64,000 nucleotides of DNA, taken from positions 868,001 to 932,000 of the forward strand of contig NZ_CP017641.1 in NCBI RefSeq assembly GCF_001983935.1. The letters run 5' to 3'. The translations under genes were made by a program, and so were the position numbers. The DNA is from Fuerstiella marisgermanici (GTDB lineage Bacteria > Planctomycetota > Planctomycetia > Planctomycetales > Planctomycetaceae). Below, piece after piece: positions 26,799 through 34,927 of the stretch. Position 1 is the first letter of the stretch. Each line of letters opens with the position of its first letter. The notes under the pieces were generated by a model. That model was not told where the DNA came from, searched no databases, and saw only the letters and a list, made by a program, of their open reading frames with translations.

Positions 26799-29027
26799 AT
26801 GCGACGCCTTTGGTTGCTGTTCGTGGCCGTGATGATCTTTTCGTTTCTGGTTTTGGGCTGGATCGGGACGCGCATCTATCAGGAGATGCCGCCTCTTTTC
26901 GACAAGGTTGTCACGACCGACGGCGTAACGCTGATCGACAGCGGTGAGGTTTCCGCCGGTCAGAATGTGTGGCAATCCATGGGCGGTATGGAGGTTGGGT
27001 CCATCTGGGGACACGGCAGCTATGTGGCGCCGGACTGGACGGCCGACTGGTTGCACCGCGAAGCCATCTTCATTCTGGACCGCTGGGCAAACGACGACTT
27101 TGGCGGCTCGTTTGAGGACCTTAATCATGAACAGCAGGCTCAGCTTCAGGCCCGTCTGAAAAAATTGATGCGAACCAATACGTTCGATACATCCACCGGC
27201 GTCGTCACGATTGACCCGATTCGCGCTGAGGCATTCGAATCGAATCTGGCTCACTACAGCGACGTCTTTGCCAACGGAAACACTCACTACGCAATTCATG
27301 CCGGGGCAGTTTCTGATCCGGATCGTTTGCGCAAGCTTTCAGCCTTCTTCTTCTGGAGTTCCTGGTCAGCCTCCACGAATCGTGTGGACGAGCCGGTCAG
27401 CTACACTAACAACTGGCCTCACGAACCACTGATTGACAACGTTCCGACCGGCGACAACATCGTGTGGACGGGTGTCAGCATCATTGTGTTGTTGGCTGGT
27501 ATTTCAGGTATGGCGTGGTGGTACGCTTCCAAACGCGATGAGGAAGAAGATCAACCGCCGCCGAAATCGGACCCGCTGGCTCTATGGGAAGCCACGCCGT
27601 CTCAGCGAGCCACAATCAAATATTTCTGGGTGGTCGCAGCATTGATTTTGGTGCAGATGTTGCTGGGTGTCATCACGGCTCACTACGGCGTCGAAGGCGA
27701 TGGCTTTTATGGATTCCCTCTGGCTGAATGGCTGCCGTACAGTGTGACGCGAACATGGCACGTCCAAATGGGGCTGTTCTGGATCGCCACCGCATGGCTG
27801 GCAGCCGGACTATTTATTGGGCCACTGGTGAGTGATTGCGAACCGAAAGGCCAGCGGCTAGGTGTGAATGTGCTGTTTGGCGCGTTGCTTCTTGTCGTCG
27901 TCGGGTCGCTGACCGGTGAGTTACTGAGTGTCCACAACGTACTCAGCGACAAAGTGTCGTTTTACTTCGGGCATCAGGGCTACGAATACGTTGAGCTGGG
28001 TCGTGTCTGGCAGATTGCGTTAATGGTCGGTCTGTTGTTGTGGCTTTTCCTGATGATTCGCGTGCTGTTGCCAGCGATGAAGAAAACGGGCCAGCAACGG
28101 CAGCTTGTCATTCTACTGGCAGTCGCCACCGGAGCGATTGCGCTGTTTTACGGAGCGGGGCTGACGTGGGGACGACACACTCATCTGTCGATGGTGGAAT
28201 ACTGGCGTTGGTGGGTTGTGCATCTGTGGGTGGAAGGTTTCTTCGAAGTCTTCGCGACGACGGTGATTGCCTTTACCTTCATGCGCCTGAATCTGATTCG
28301 TCCCGGTATAGCGGCTGCCGCAGCGTTGCTATCCGCGACGATCTTTCTGTCGGGCGGAATCATCGGCACGTGCCACCATCTGTACTTCTCCGGAACACCA
28401 ACGGTCGCGCTGGCGTGGGGATCCGTGTTCAGTGCATTGGAAGTGGTGCCGTTGGTGCTGGTTGGGTTTGACGCGATGGAAGACCTGCGGCGTTCGCGAA
28501 CATCACCGTGGGTTCAACGTTACAAGTGGCCGATCTACTTCTTTGTTTCGGTGGCGTTCTGGAACATGGTGGGAGCGGGGCTGTTTGGCTTCATGATCAA
28601 TCCTCCGATTGCTCTGTACTACATGCAGGGCCTGAACACGACACCACTGCACGGCCATTCGGCGTTGTTCGGCGTGTATGGCATGCTGGGGATCGGTTTG
28701 ATGTTGGTGTGCCTGCGAGTTCTGATTCCCGGTCGCGAATGGAAAGATGGCATGCTGCGATTTTCGTTCTGGTCGCTGAACGTTGGACTGATGGCCATGT
28801 GCGTGCTCAGTTTGCTGCCGGTCGGTTTGCTGCAGACGAAAGCGTCTGTCGAAGAGGGTTACTGGTACGCTCGCAGCAGCGAATTTATGCAGACTGAGTT
28901 GATGCAGTTTCTGAAGTGGATGCGAGTTCCCGGCGACACAATCTTCTTCCTCGGAGCCGTCGCGCTGGTGATTTTCGTGGCGGGTTTGAAGACCGGGCAT
29001 TCGTTTAAGGAGGCAGCGACGGACTGA
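26799..29027 (+). CDS. norZ: Quinol-dependent nitric oxide reductase (qNor), single-subunit
   Basis: The 742-residue membrane protein has the N-terminal periplasmic extension that marks the quinol-oxidising form (GEVSAGQNVWQSMGGMEVG, IWGHGSYVAPDWTADWLHRE) followed by twelve-helix NorB core. Haem and Fe-B ligands and their surroundings are visible: TWHVQMGLFWIATAWLAAGL, HLWVEGFFEVFATTVIAFTF, IGTCHHLYFSGTP and LHGHSALFGVYGMLGIGLM. It reduces two NO to N2O using quinol in the inner membrane. Without nitrite reductase genes nearby, detoxification is more likely than complete denitrification. It lies 57 bases after ric and is the last gene of the set, ending before a strong hairpin at 29047. Confidence 0.95.
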   Translation: MRRLWLLFVAVMIFSFLVLGWIGTRIYQEMPPLFDKVVTTDGVTLIDSGEVSAGQNVWQSMGGMEVGSIWGHGSYVAPDWTADWLHREAIFILDRWANDDFGGSFEDLNHEQQAQLQARLKKLMRTNTFDTSTGVVTIDPIRAEAFESNLAHYSDVFANGNTHYAIHAGAVSDPDRLRKLSAFFFWSSWSASTNRVDEPVSYTNNWPHEPLIDNVPTGDNIVWTGVSIIVLLAGISGMAWWYASKRDEEEDQPPPKSDPLALWEATPSQRATIKYFWVVAALILVQMLLGVITAHYGVEGDGFYGFPLAEWLPYSVTRTWHVQMGLFWIATAWLAAGLFIGPLVSDCEPKGQRLGVNVLFGALLLVVVGSLTGELLSVHNVLSDKVSFYFGHQGYEYVELGRVWQIALMVGLLLWLFLMIRVLLPAMKKTGQQRQLVILLAVATGAIALFYGAGLTWGRHTHLSMVEYWRWWVVHLWVEGFFEVFATTVIAFTFMRLNLIRPGIAAAAALLSATIFLSGGIIGTCHHLYFSGTPTVALAWGSVFSALEVVPLVLVGFDAMEDLRRSRTSPWVQRYKWPIYFFVSVAFWNMVGAGLFGFMINPPIALYYMQGLNTTPLHGHSALFGVYGMLGIGLMLVCLRVLIPGREWKDGMLRFSFWSLNVGLMAMCVLSLLPVGLLQTKASVEEGYWYARSSEFMQTELMQFLKWMRVPGDTIFFLGAVALVIFVAGLKTGHSFKEAATD

Positions 29028-29046
29028 TTTAACAACGACCAACGTT

Positions 29047-29091
29047 AGGCCACCATCGACGCGTTTGTGCGAACAGATTCGATGGTGGCCT
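29047..29091. terminator. Bidirectional hairpin between converging genes
   Basis: AGGCCACCATCGA (29047-29059) and TCGATGGTGGCCT (29079-29091) are perfect 13-bp inverted copies around a 19-base loop. It sits 20 bases after the NO reductase stop and 88 bases after the stop of the gene on the other strand, where a shared terminator is expected. No T-run follows, so it would be a non-canonical terminator or mRNA-end hairpin. Confidence 0.65.
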
Positions 29092-29178
29092 GTACGGATT
29101 GGTTTCGCGTCGTGCTGAAACTTTCTACGTGTACGTGAGGTCGGGACGAACCGTAGAGTACCTTGGCGAACGTTCCTA

Positions 29179-30408
29179 CTACGGAGCTGAAACAGCCTCG
29201 CCTCGATTGAAGAACTGTTCTGCCGACAATTTGGGGGTTACAGGCACCTTTCGGATCTTCCGTTTTCCGAATACCCAGACGCGACATAAGGCATAGTTCA
29301 CACATGCTGCTATACCGGTGCCAATGACCGCCGCGCCGACGGGGCTTGTAGAGAAGTGTGTGAACGAGGCCATGAGCGTCAATGATGTAGACCAGCTGAT
29401 GGTCGCTCCCAGCAGGCACGCTGTACAGAAGCGGCCGTATTCCGCCAGCCGATTCGAACCGTTCGGTTCTTGAAAAGTGAACCGCCGGTTGAATTCGAAG
29501 TTCCATGTCATGGCCGCCCAGATTGCGAGCGCTCGACCGGCAGCAAGCCCGACAATGGGCAACAGACCGCGGAACAATGCGAGATCAACAACCATCCCAC
29601 TGGCCCCGACGGTGCAGAACGCGGCAAAACGAAGCAATCCGGGAAATTGGAAGGTGTAGAGTCGCAGCAGGTGCTGAATGTACCGCCACTGCTCACGGAG
29701 GTTCAGCTTACTTTCGCCGTGCCTGCGGTCTTGAAAGTGAATGGGAACTTCTGCAACGCGATTACATTCGCAGCGAACCATAATCTCCAGGCCAATCTTG
29801 TAACCGCAGGGACTCAACTTCGACACGTCGCCGAGTCTATCGCGGCGGATCGCGAAGAAACCGGCCATCGGGTCTTTGGCGTTTGTTAGCCCTTTTGCGA
29901 GCCAGCCGGCGATTCGCGAATTTAGGTGTCTGAAAAAGCTCCACGATTCGTCGACACTGCCGCCTGCGACATAGCGGCTGCCGATAACGAAGTTCGCCTT
30001 GTCGGCTTTTAACGGCGCTAGCAGAGACGGGACTGACATTGGTGGATGAGACAGATCTGCATCCATGACGAGGACGTACTCGCCAGTTGTTTCCTCCATA
30101 CCACGAATAACGGCCGTAGCCAGACCGCGTTCTTCTGTGCGAGTGATGAGTCGCAGCGGATACCGTTCCGCCAGTTCCTCACATAGCTCGATCGTGCCAT
30201 CGTCACTGTTGTCGTCTACGATGATCAGTTCCGCTTTTAGCTGAGCACCATCCGTTGCAGCGAACAGGCGAGCGGCCAGTTCGGTTAGGTTTGTTGCTTC
30301 CTTGTAGGTGGGCACGACGATGGAAACGTCCAGTGCAGACATGGCTCGGGCAGGCAGGTAGGGGATTGGCTCGGAAGCTTCGGCAAAAATACAAGCAGAC
30401 GGTTTCAT
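29179..30408 (-). CDS. GT2 polyprenyl-phosphate glycosyltransferase fused to GtrA-like membrane domain
   Basis: The start at 30408 overlaps the stop of the upstream ArnT-like gene (ATGA), which favours it over the internal Met at 30342. Residues 26-260 form a family-2 glycosyltransferase of the dolichyl-phosphate-mannose synthase/ArnC type: SIVVPTYKEATNLTELA, LIIVDDNSDDGT, YVLVMDADLSHPP, then KDPMAGFFAIRR and FQDRRHGESKLNLREQWRY. The last 140 residues are a four-helix GtrA-like domain (FPGLLRFAAFCTVGASGMVV, TWNFEFNRRFTF, NYALCRVWVF). It should charge a polyprenyl phosphate with a sugar on the cytosolic side and pass it to the GT39 enzyme next door. The fusion is also known from other bacteria. 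Confidence 0.88.
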   Translation of the reverse strand: MKPSACIFAEASEPIPYLPARAMSALDVSIVVPTYKEATNLTELAARLFAATDGAQLKAELIIVDDNSDDGTIELCEELAERYPLRLITRTEERGLATAVIRGMEETTGEYVLVMDADLSHPPMSVPSLLAPLKADKANFVIGSRYVAGGSVDESWSFFRHLNSRIAGWLAKGLTNAKDPMAGFFAIRRDRLGDVSKLSPCGYKIGLEIMVRCECNRVAEVPIHFQDRRHGESKLNLREQWRYIQHLLRLYTFQFPGLLRFAAFCTVGASGMVVDLALFRGLLPIVGLAAGRALAIWAAMTWNFEFNRRFTFQEPNGSNRLAEYGRFCTACLLGATISWSTSLTLMASFTHFSTSPVGAAVIGTGIAACVNYALCRVWVFGKRKIRKVPVTPKLSAEQFFNRGEAVSAP

Positions 30409-32084
30409 TGTGCAGACCTCGTTGCAACGTGGATCAGGGATGGGACTCGCTCGTCGCGTCGAAACATCTGAAACTGTCCGACAGTCTCGGTAAATGCTCC
30501 GGGAATGGCGTGCTGATTGACGTCGGCTTCGGCGATCTTTTTGTGCGTCACGGCGAGGACTTCACCGGGGGCGAGTTGGGTTTGCGGCGAGAAGTCTTCC
30601 AGCCGTCTTGACGAAAATCGTGTAGGGCTCAGTTGCTTTCGCAAGTCCCTGAACAGATAGAACAGCACGGAGGCCGGTCTTTCTCCAACCAGAATCAAGT
30701 GGTCGGGAAGAACAGGCTGGCGATTGATCCAGTTTGCCAGACTACGCTCGGAATGGCTCTCTGCGAACAACTGAAACGGCCATGTCATGACAAGGCACGT
30801 AACGCTTGCGACCCACACAGAAAGCATTGCGGCGGAATGATCGAAACGCCGCTTTTCAAACGCCCACCATGTGACGCCAGAACCGATCGACGCTGTGATG
30901 GCCAGTAGCCACGCAGCTGGGGACCAGGAAACTCCCAGGATCAGCCCGCACACGAACAGAATGACGAACGGCACAACCGCTCCAAGTGAGCCGGCACATC
31001 GAATCATTCTGACGAACCAGCGAGCGGACACGTCCGACATTCGTTGGTTCGCGAATCGCTGCCAAGACACAGCACACAGAATGGCCAGCGCCGGAAACAG
31101 TGGCAATGCGTACGTGATGAGCTTCGATTTCGCGACCGAAAGGAACAGCAGTCCGCCACCGAACCAGCACAGCAACAGGACCATCTGCGGGCGAATTGCC
31201 GACAGCTTTGCTCGATCACACCATTCGTCGCGCAGGATGGGCACGATGTACCAAATCCATGGCATGGCTCCGAGTGTGACATACGGCAGGTAGTAGAACC
31301 ACGGCTGATCGCCATGTCGCTGTGTCGAAGTGGCAAACCCCATCACGTGGCGTTCGACGAAGTAATAGTAGGCGTAGCCGGGAATGCGAATTTCCATTGC
31401 AATGAACCACGGGCTGGCCAGGACCGCACCGCCGACGATCGCCAACATCAACCGAAAACAGCTTCCAACGGAGACCGTACGGCTGAAGATCAGAAACAGG
31501 CCATAGCCGACGCCGACAATGGCCACGCCGATCAACGCTTTGGTAAGTATCGCGAGGCCCAACATACCGGCGGCACCGGCCAACCAGCGGCGACGCGAAG
31601 TTTGTTGGGCGGCTCGTTCTGTTTCCCACAGGCACAGCACAACCAGATTCGTCCAGGGCACCAGAGCCACGTCGTGCACGGCCGCTTGAGCCAGTGCCAG
31701 CGGAATGAACATCGTCATTGAGACTAAACACGACAGCAGACCAACTCGCGAACCGAATAGACTTCCGGCCAGCAGTCCTGTCGTGATTGCTCCGAGCAGA
31801 CCAAACATCAAACCGGGCAACCGCACGGCGAATTCGTTCATGCCGAACGCCTTCAGCGAAACCATTTGCGCCCAAAAGTATAGAATGGGCTTGTCAAGAA
31901 ATGGTTCGCCACGAAAGGTGGGGACGATCCATTCGCCGTGTTCCACCATTTCCTGTGAGATCGTTGCGTGCAGGCCTTCGTCCGGTTCCAGCAGTGGTGT
32001 CGGCAGCAACAGTGGGTAGCCGTAGATCAGAGCGGCGGCAATCAGTCCACCGATGATCAACGGGCGATTTGATTTCTCGGTCAT
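30405..32084 (-). CDS. ArnT-like GT39 lipid-linked sugar transferase
   Basis: The 559-residue membrane protein has about twelve hydrophobic segments. After the first, TPLLEPDEGLHATISQEM holds the Asp-Glu pair typical of the GT39/ArnT catalytic loop, followed by GEWIVPTFRGEPFLDKP and RLPGLMFGLLGAITTGLLAG, the standard ArnT-like start. It would move a sugar from a polyprenyl-phosphate carrier to a lipid A-type or other envelope acceptor at the periplasmic face. The GT2-GtrA gene is coupled downstream and would supply the donor, as ArnC does for ArnT. The gene is divergent from a two-component system, and a pair of 11-bp-spaced direct repeats lies 75 bases before its start. The sugar and acceptor are unknown. 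Confidence 0.85.
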   Translation of the reverse strand: MTEKSNRPLIIGGLIAAALIYGYPLLLPTPLLEPDEGLHATISQEMVEHGEWIVPTFRGEPFLDKPILYFWAQMVSLKAFGMNEFAVRLPGLMFGLLGAITTGLLAGSLFGSRVGLLSCLVSMTMFIPLALAQAAVHDVALVPWTNLVVLCLWETERAAQQTSRRRWLAGAAGMLGLAILTKALIGVAIVGVGYGLFLIFSRTVSVGSCFRLMLAIVGGAVLASPWFIAMEIRIPGYAYYYFVERHVMGFATSTQRHGDQPWFYYLPYVTLGAMPWIWYIVPILRDEWCDRAKLSAIRPQMVLLLCWFGGGLLFLSVAKSKLITYALPLFPALAILCAVSWQRFANQRMSDVSARWFVRMIRCAGSLGAVVPFVILFVCGLILGVSWSPAAWLLAITASIGSGVTWWAFEKRRFDHSAAMLSVWVASVTCLVMTWPFQLFAESHSERSLANWINRQPVLPDHLILVGERPASVLFYLFRDLRKQLSPTRFSSRRLEDFSPQTQLAPGEVLAVTHKKIAEADVNQHAIPGAFTETVGQFQMFRRDERVPSLIHVATRSAQ

Positions 32085-32157
32085 GCGAGGAGTCCTTTCC
32101 TCCGCAGTGGTTTAGTGCTTTCGAGTTCATCCCAAGGTCGGTGTAGGCTACTGTTCG

Positions 32158-32179
32158 CAAATGAGAACAAAGTGAGAAT
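32158..32179 (-). promoter_or_regulatory. Direct repeat pair (11-bp period) facing the arnT-like gene
   Basis: On the minus strand the sequence reads TTCTCAC-TTTG-TTCTCAT-TTGC: two copies of TTCTCA with starts 11 bases apart. This spacing is the hallmark of sites for OmpR/PhoB-family response regulators. It lies about 75 bases before the arnT-like start and resembles the plus-strand pair at 32254-32275. Confidence 0.6.
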
Positions 32180-32253
32180 GTGCAACGAATTTACTCAGCA
32201 AGAAAGTTTTGAGCGTGACACGGTTCTGACCGCGGTAATACGGCAGACCTTCG

Positions 32254-32275
32254 CTCTCATGTTTCTCTCATGTTT
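32254..32275 (+). promoter_or_regulatory. Perfect direct repeat CTCTCATGTTT x2 facing the response regulator gene
   Basis: CTCTCATGTTT occurs at 32254-32264 and again immediately at 32265-32275. The pattern of seven conserved bases plus four, repeated every 11 bases, is very like the PhoB box (CTGTCAT-N4-CTGTCAT) and the PhoP box. It lies 275 bases before the response regulator gene, which belongs to the matching family, so autoregulation is plausible. Confidence 0.65.
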
Positions 32276-32347
32276 GGAGCCTAGACTGGACAGGTCCTCG
32301 TGAAACTGGAACGCGGTGTGTGGCCGGTATTGGAGCAAGATACGAGC

Positions 32348-32363
32348 GAAACCCCGGGGTTTC
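32348..32363. promoter_or_regulatory. Perfect 16-bp palindrome GAAACCCCGGGGTTTC
   Basis: An uninterrupted, perfect palindrome lies about 190 bases before the response regulator start. It cannot form a hairpin with a normal loop without losing central pairs, so a dimeric DNA-binding protein site is the likelier reading. Confidence 0.45.
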
Positions 32364-32550
32364 CTTCGCAAGCTCAGTCCAACCCCGGCCACCCTCAAAT
32401 AGTCTGCGCTAGAAATGCGGTGCTATCCATACCGGGGCTCGCCACCCGAGAGCGCTGTTGGCCGTGGGCGTCAATGATTCAGAAGTTAAGTCCACTGGCG
32501 TCGAAATTGGATTCGAACCTGGTGATGATGACGGGAGCGGCGACGAGTAA

Positions 32551-33237
32551 ATGCGAGTGTTAATCATTGAAGACTATGCCCCTGTCCGTGAGGCAGTCAC
32601 GCAGGGGGTGAAGGAGGCTGGCTTTGCCGTGGACAGTGCGTCGGATGGTCAGGAAGGCCTATGGTATGCCACCAAAAATCCGTATGACGTGATCGTGTTG
32701 GATTTGATGCTGCCGAAAGTGTCCGGCATGGAGATTCTCAGGAAACTTCGAGCGGCCCGATCAGCCGCTCGTGTGCTGATTCTTACGGCGAAGGATGCTG
32801 TGGATGATCGCGTGAATGGGTTGAATGCCGGAGCTGACGACTATCTCATAAAGCCGTTCGCTTTGGAAGAATTGCTCGCTCGTGTGAATGTGCTGTTCCG
32901 GCGTCGTTACGATCACGTAGGAAACGTGCTGGAAGTCGGTGACCTGCAGATCGACACGGCAACTCAGGGCGTCACTCGAGCTGGCGTGGCCATCGAGTTC
33001 ACCAAACGGGAGTATTCTCTGCTGGTGTTTCTGGCGATGCGAGCAGGACAAGTGGTGTCTCGCACGGATATCTGGGAGAATGTTTATGATTTCGAATCGG
33101 ATGCTCATAGCAATGTGATCGATGTCTACATTCGCTATCTACGTCAAAAGCTGGAACGCCCCGGCTGGTCGCGGATGATTCATACTCGCCGAGGCTTCGG
33201 GTATGTGTTGACGTCCGACGCTAAGGACGACGCATGA
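32551..33237 (+). CDS. OmpR/PhoP-family response regulator
   Basis: The 228-residue protein has a receiver domain (1-115) with the acidic pair Glu7-Asp8, phospho-acceptor Asp51 (YDVIVLDLMLPKVSG), Thr79 and Lys101 (DDYLIKPFALEELLARV), then a C-terminal winged helix (FTKREYSLLVFLAMRAGQVV, DVYIRYLRQKLE, HTRRGFGYVL). Phosphorylation by the following kinase should promote dimerisation on direct repeats spaced 11 bases. Its stop overlaps the kinase start (ATGA), so they are made together. Probable targets are the divergent arnT-like operon and its own promoter, judged from the repeat pairs between them. Which signal it answers is inferred only from the kinase sensor loop. Confidence 0.93.
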   Translation: MRVLIIEDYAPVREAVTQGVKEAGFAVDSASDGQEGLWYATKNPYDVIVLDLMLPKVSGMEILRKLRAARSAARVLILTAKDAVDDRVNGLNAGADDYLIKPFALEELLARVNVLFRRRYDHVGNVLEVGDLQIDTATQGVTRAGVAIEFTKREYSLLVFLAMRAGQVVSRTDIWENVYDFESDAHSNVIDVYIRYLRQKLERPGWSRMIHTRRGFGYVLTSDAKDDA

Positions 33238-34847
33238 ACATGACGCTCAGGACACGACTGCTGCTTGGGATATGCACGACGATTATTGTCACTCTGTCGG
33301 CGACGCACTACGGCATGTTTGTCTTAATGAAGCGGCAGTTACTCACGGAGTTTGACGACGCGTTGGCCGCCAAGGCGCGGGCATTGGCAGTGCTGGTGGA
33401 GCAGGATGGCGATCGAGTGGACATCGAATTCCAGAAGCATCCCATGCAGGAATTCGCTCGGGGAATGCGACCGGAATACTATCAGGTCTGGCACGCGGAC
33501 GGCACAGTGTTGGCTCGTTCTCGGCAATTGGGGAAGGATGACCTCGCACAACTGCGCGGTGATCGCGTCGTTCCACAGATCAAATCCGTCGTTTTGCCGG
33601 ACGGCAGAGGCGGTCGAGCTGCCGGCATTTCCTTTCGTCCAAATATGGAAGGCGAGTTACCTCCGGTGTCGCCGCCGCCACGACGCGATCCGAACGGAAG
33701 GATTGCCGGCATGGAAGACGACGACAATGATGCTCTTGATCTTGATGAAAGCGATTATGCTTCGCGGCCTTTGGTGACATTGGTTGTCGCTCGCGACACG
33801 CAGGATCTTGACGCATCACTGGCAAAGCTGACATGGCTGCTAGCGGGCTCCGGGCTTTTGGCAACTGTCATCATTTTGGGTGTGCTGGCATGGCTGGTGA
33901 CGCAAAACCTGCGACCGTTGCAATCTTTGGCCAGGCAGATTGGCGCCGTAAACGAGCAGACGCTGAATCAGCGATTTGCTCTAAAGAATGCTCCCGGTGA
34001 ATTGCACCCAATAGTGGTTCGCTTGAACGGATTGATGACGTGTTTGGAAACCGCGTTTCAGCGTGAAAAAACATTCACTGCCGATGTGGCCCACGAACTC
34101 AGAACGCCGCTTGCCGGAATTCGTTCAACGTTAGAAGTCAGCTTAAGTCGCCCGCGCGAAGCGGACAGCTACCTTTTGTCGATGCAAAAGAGTCTGAGGA
34201 TCAGCGAAGAGACTGAGACCATCATTTCCACACTGCTGTCGTTGTCTCGCATTGAAGCGGGACACGCGAAGCTCGAAACCGACATCGTTGACCTTTGCAG
34301 TCTGCTTCAGCGAATGTGGCGGCCTTTTGAGCAGCGTGCGACAGAAGCCGGAATACACGTTGTGTGGAACCTTAAGCAACATGTTGTCCTGAAAACTGAT
34401 CCGGGTAAGCTTCAAATGGTCATCGCCAACCTTTTTGATAACGCTACAAGCTACGTTGACCGCGGCGGCGATATCGTGATCGCGACGTGTTTTGACGATG
34501 CTGCGAACTTGCACTTTTCAGTCGTGAATTCCGGCTGTTCACTGACGAACGATCAGGTGAAACACGCTTGTGATCGATTCTGGCGAGGTGACGCTGCTCG
34601 TTCAGCCACGGGGCTACATTCCGGGCTGGGGCTGGCTCTGACGCGACGCATTGTGCAGTTTTTGGATGGGCAAATAGGCATCAGCGTGAAAAATAGCCGC
34701 TTTACCGCAGACATTCAGCTACCGTCAACGTGCATAGAAGCTACAGACGATATGGCGAATGACTCGGAGGACGAGATGGCCGTTGGGTTGCGTTCTTCGG
34801 AAAGTCTGACTGTTCGCACTCTTGCAACTGACCATTCGGTTGTGTGA
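33234..34847 (+). CDS. Sensor histidine kinase with acidic periplasmic loop
   Basis: The 537-residue kinase has a first membrane helix (about 8-32), a periplasmic sensor region (33-198), a second helix (200-222), a HAMP linker (NLRPLQSLARQIGAVNEQTL), a HisKA box with His287 (FTADVAHELRTPLAGIRSTL) and an ATPase domain (VIANLFDNATSYV, then GLHSGLGLALTRRIVQFLDG). The sensor loop contains a proline-rich stretch and then EDDDNDALDLDESDY at about 161-175. PhoQ carries an acidic cluster that binds divalent cations or cationic peptides, so a similar sensing mode is possible. The G2 box is slightly variant (HSGLGLA). A C-terminal extension of about 45 residues after the ATPase domain has no recognisable feature. 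Confidence 0.92.
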   Translation: MNMTLRTRLLLGICTTIIVTLSATHYGMFVLMKRQLLTEFDDALAAKARALAVLVEQDGDRVDIEFQKHPMQEFARGMRPEYYQVWHADGTVLARSRQLGKDDLAQLRGDRVVPQIKSVVLPDGRGGRAAGISFRPNMEGELPPVSPPPRRDPNGRIAGMEDDDNDALDLDESDYASRPLVTLVVARDTQDLDASLAKLTWLLAGSGLLATVIILGVLAWLVTQNLRPLQSLARQIGAVNEQTLNQRFALKNAPGELHPIVVRLNGLMTCLETAFQREKTFTADVAHELRTPLAGIRSTLEVSLSRPREADSYLLSMQKSLRISEETETIISTLLSLSRIEAGHAKLETDIVDLCSLLQRMWRPFEQRATEAGIHVVWNLKQHVVLKTDPGKLQMVIANLFDNATSYVDRGGDIVIATCFDDAANLHFSVVNSGCSLTNDQVKHACDRFWRGDAARSATGLHSGLGLALTRRIVQFLDGQIGISVKNSRFTADIQLPSTCIEATDDMANDSEDEMAVGLRSSESLTVRTLATDHSVV

Positions 34848-34927
34848 CATTGACGATCTGCTTCGCACAGCAGATGATTTGCAGCAGGCGCAGGCAGTGG
34901 ACGCCCTTGCCACAACGGAATGGACTC

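Larger units (their letters stand above)
32085..32550. promoter_or_regulatory. Shared regulatory region between arnT-like gene and two-component system
   Basis: The 466-base gap between divergent transcription units contains no gene. It holds two oppositely oriented pairs of direct repeats and a 16-bp palindrome, each listed separately. The layout suggests one regulator controls both sides. Confidence 0.55.
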
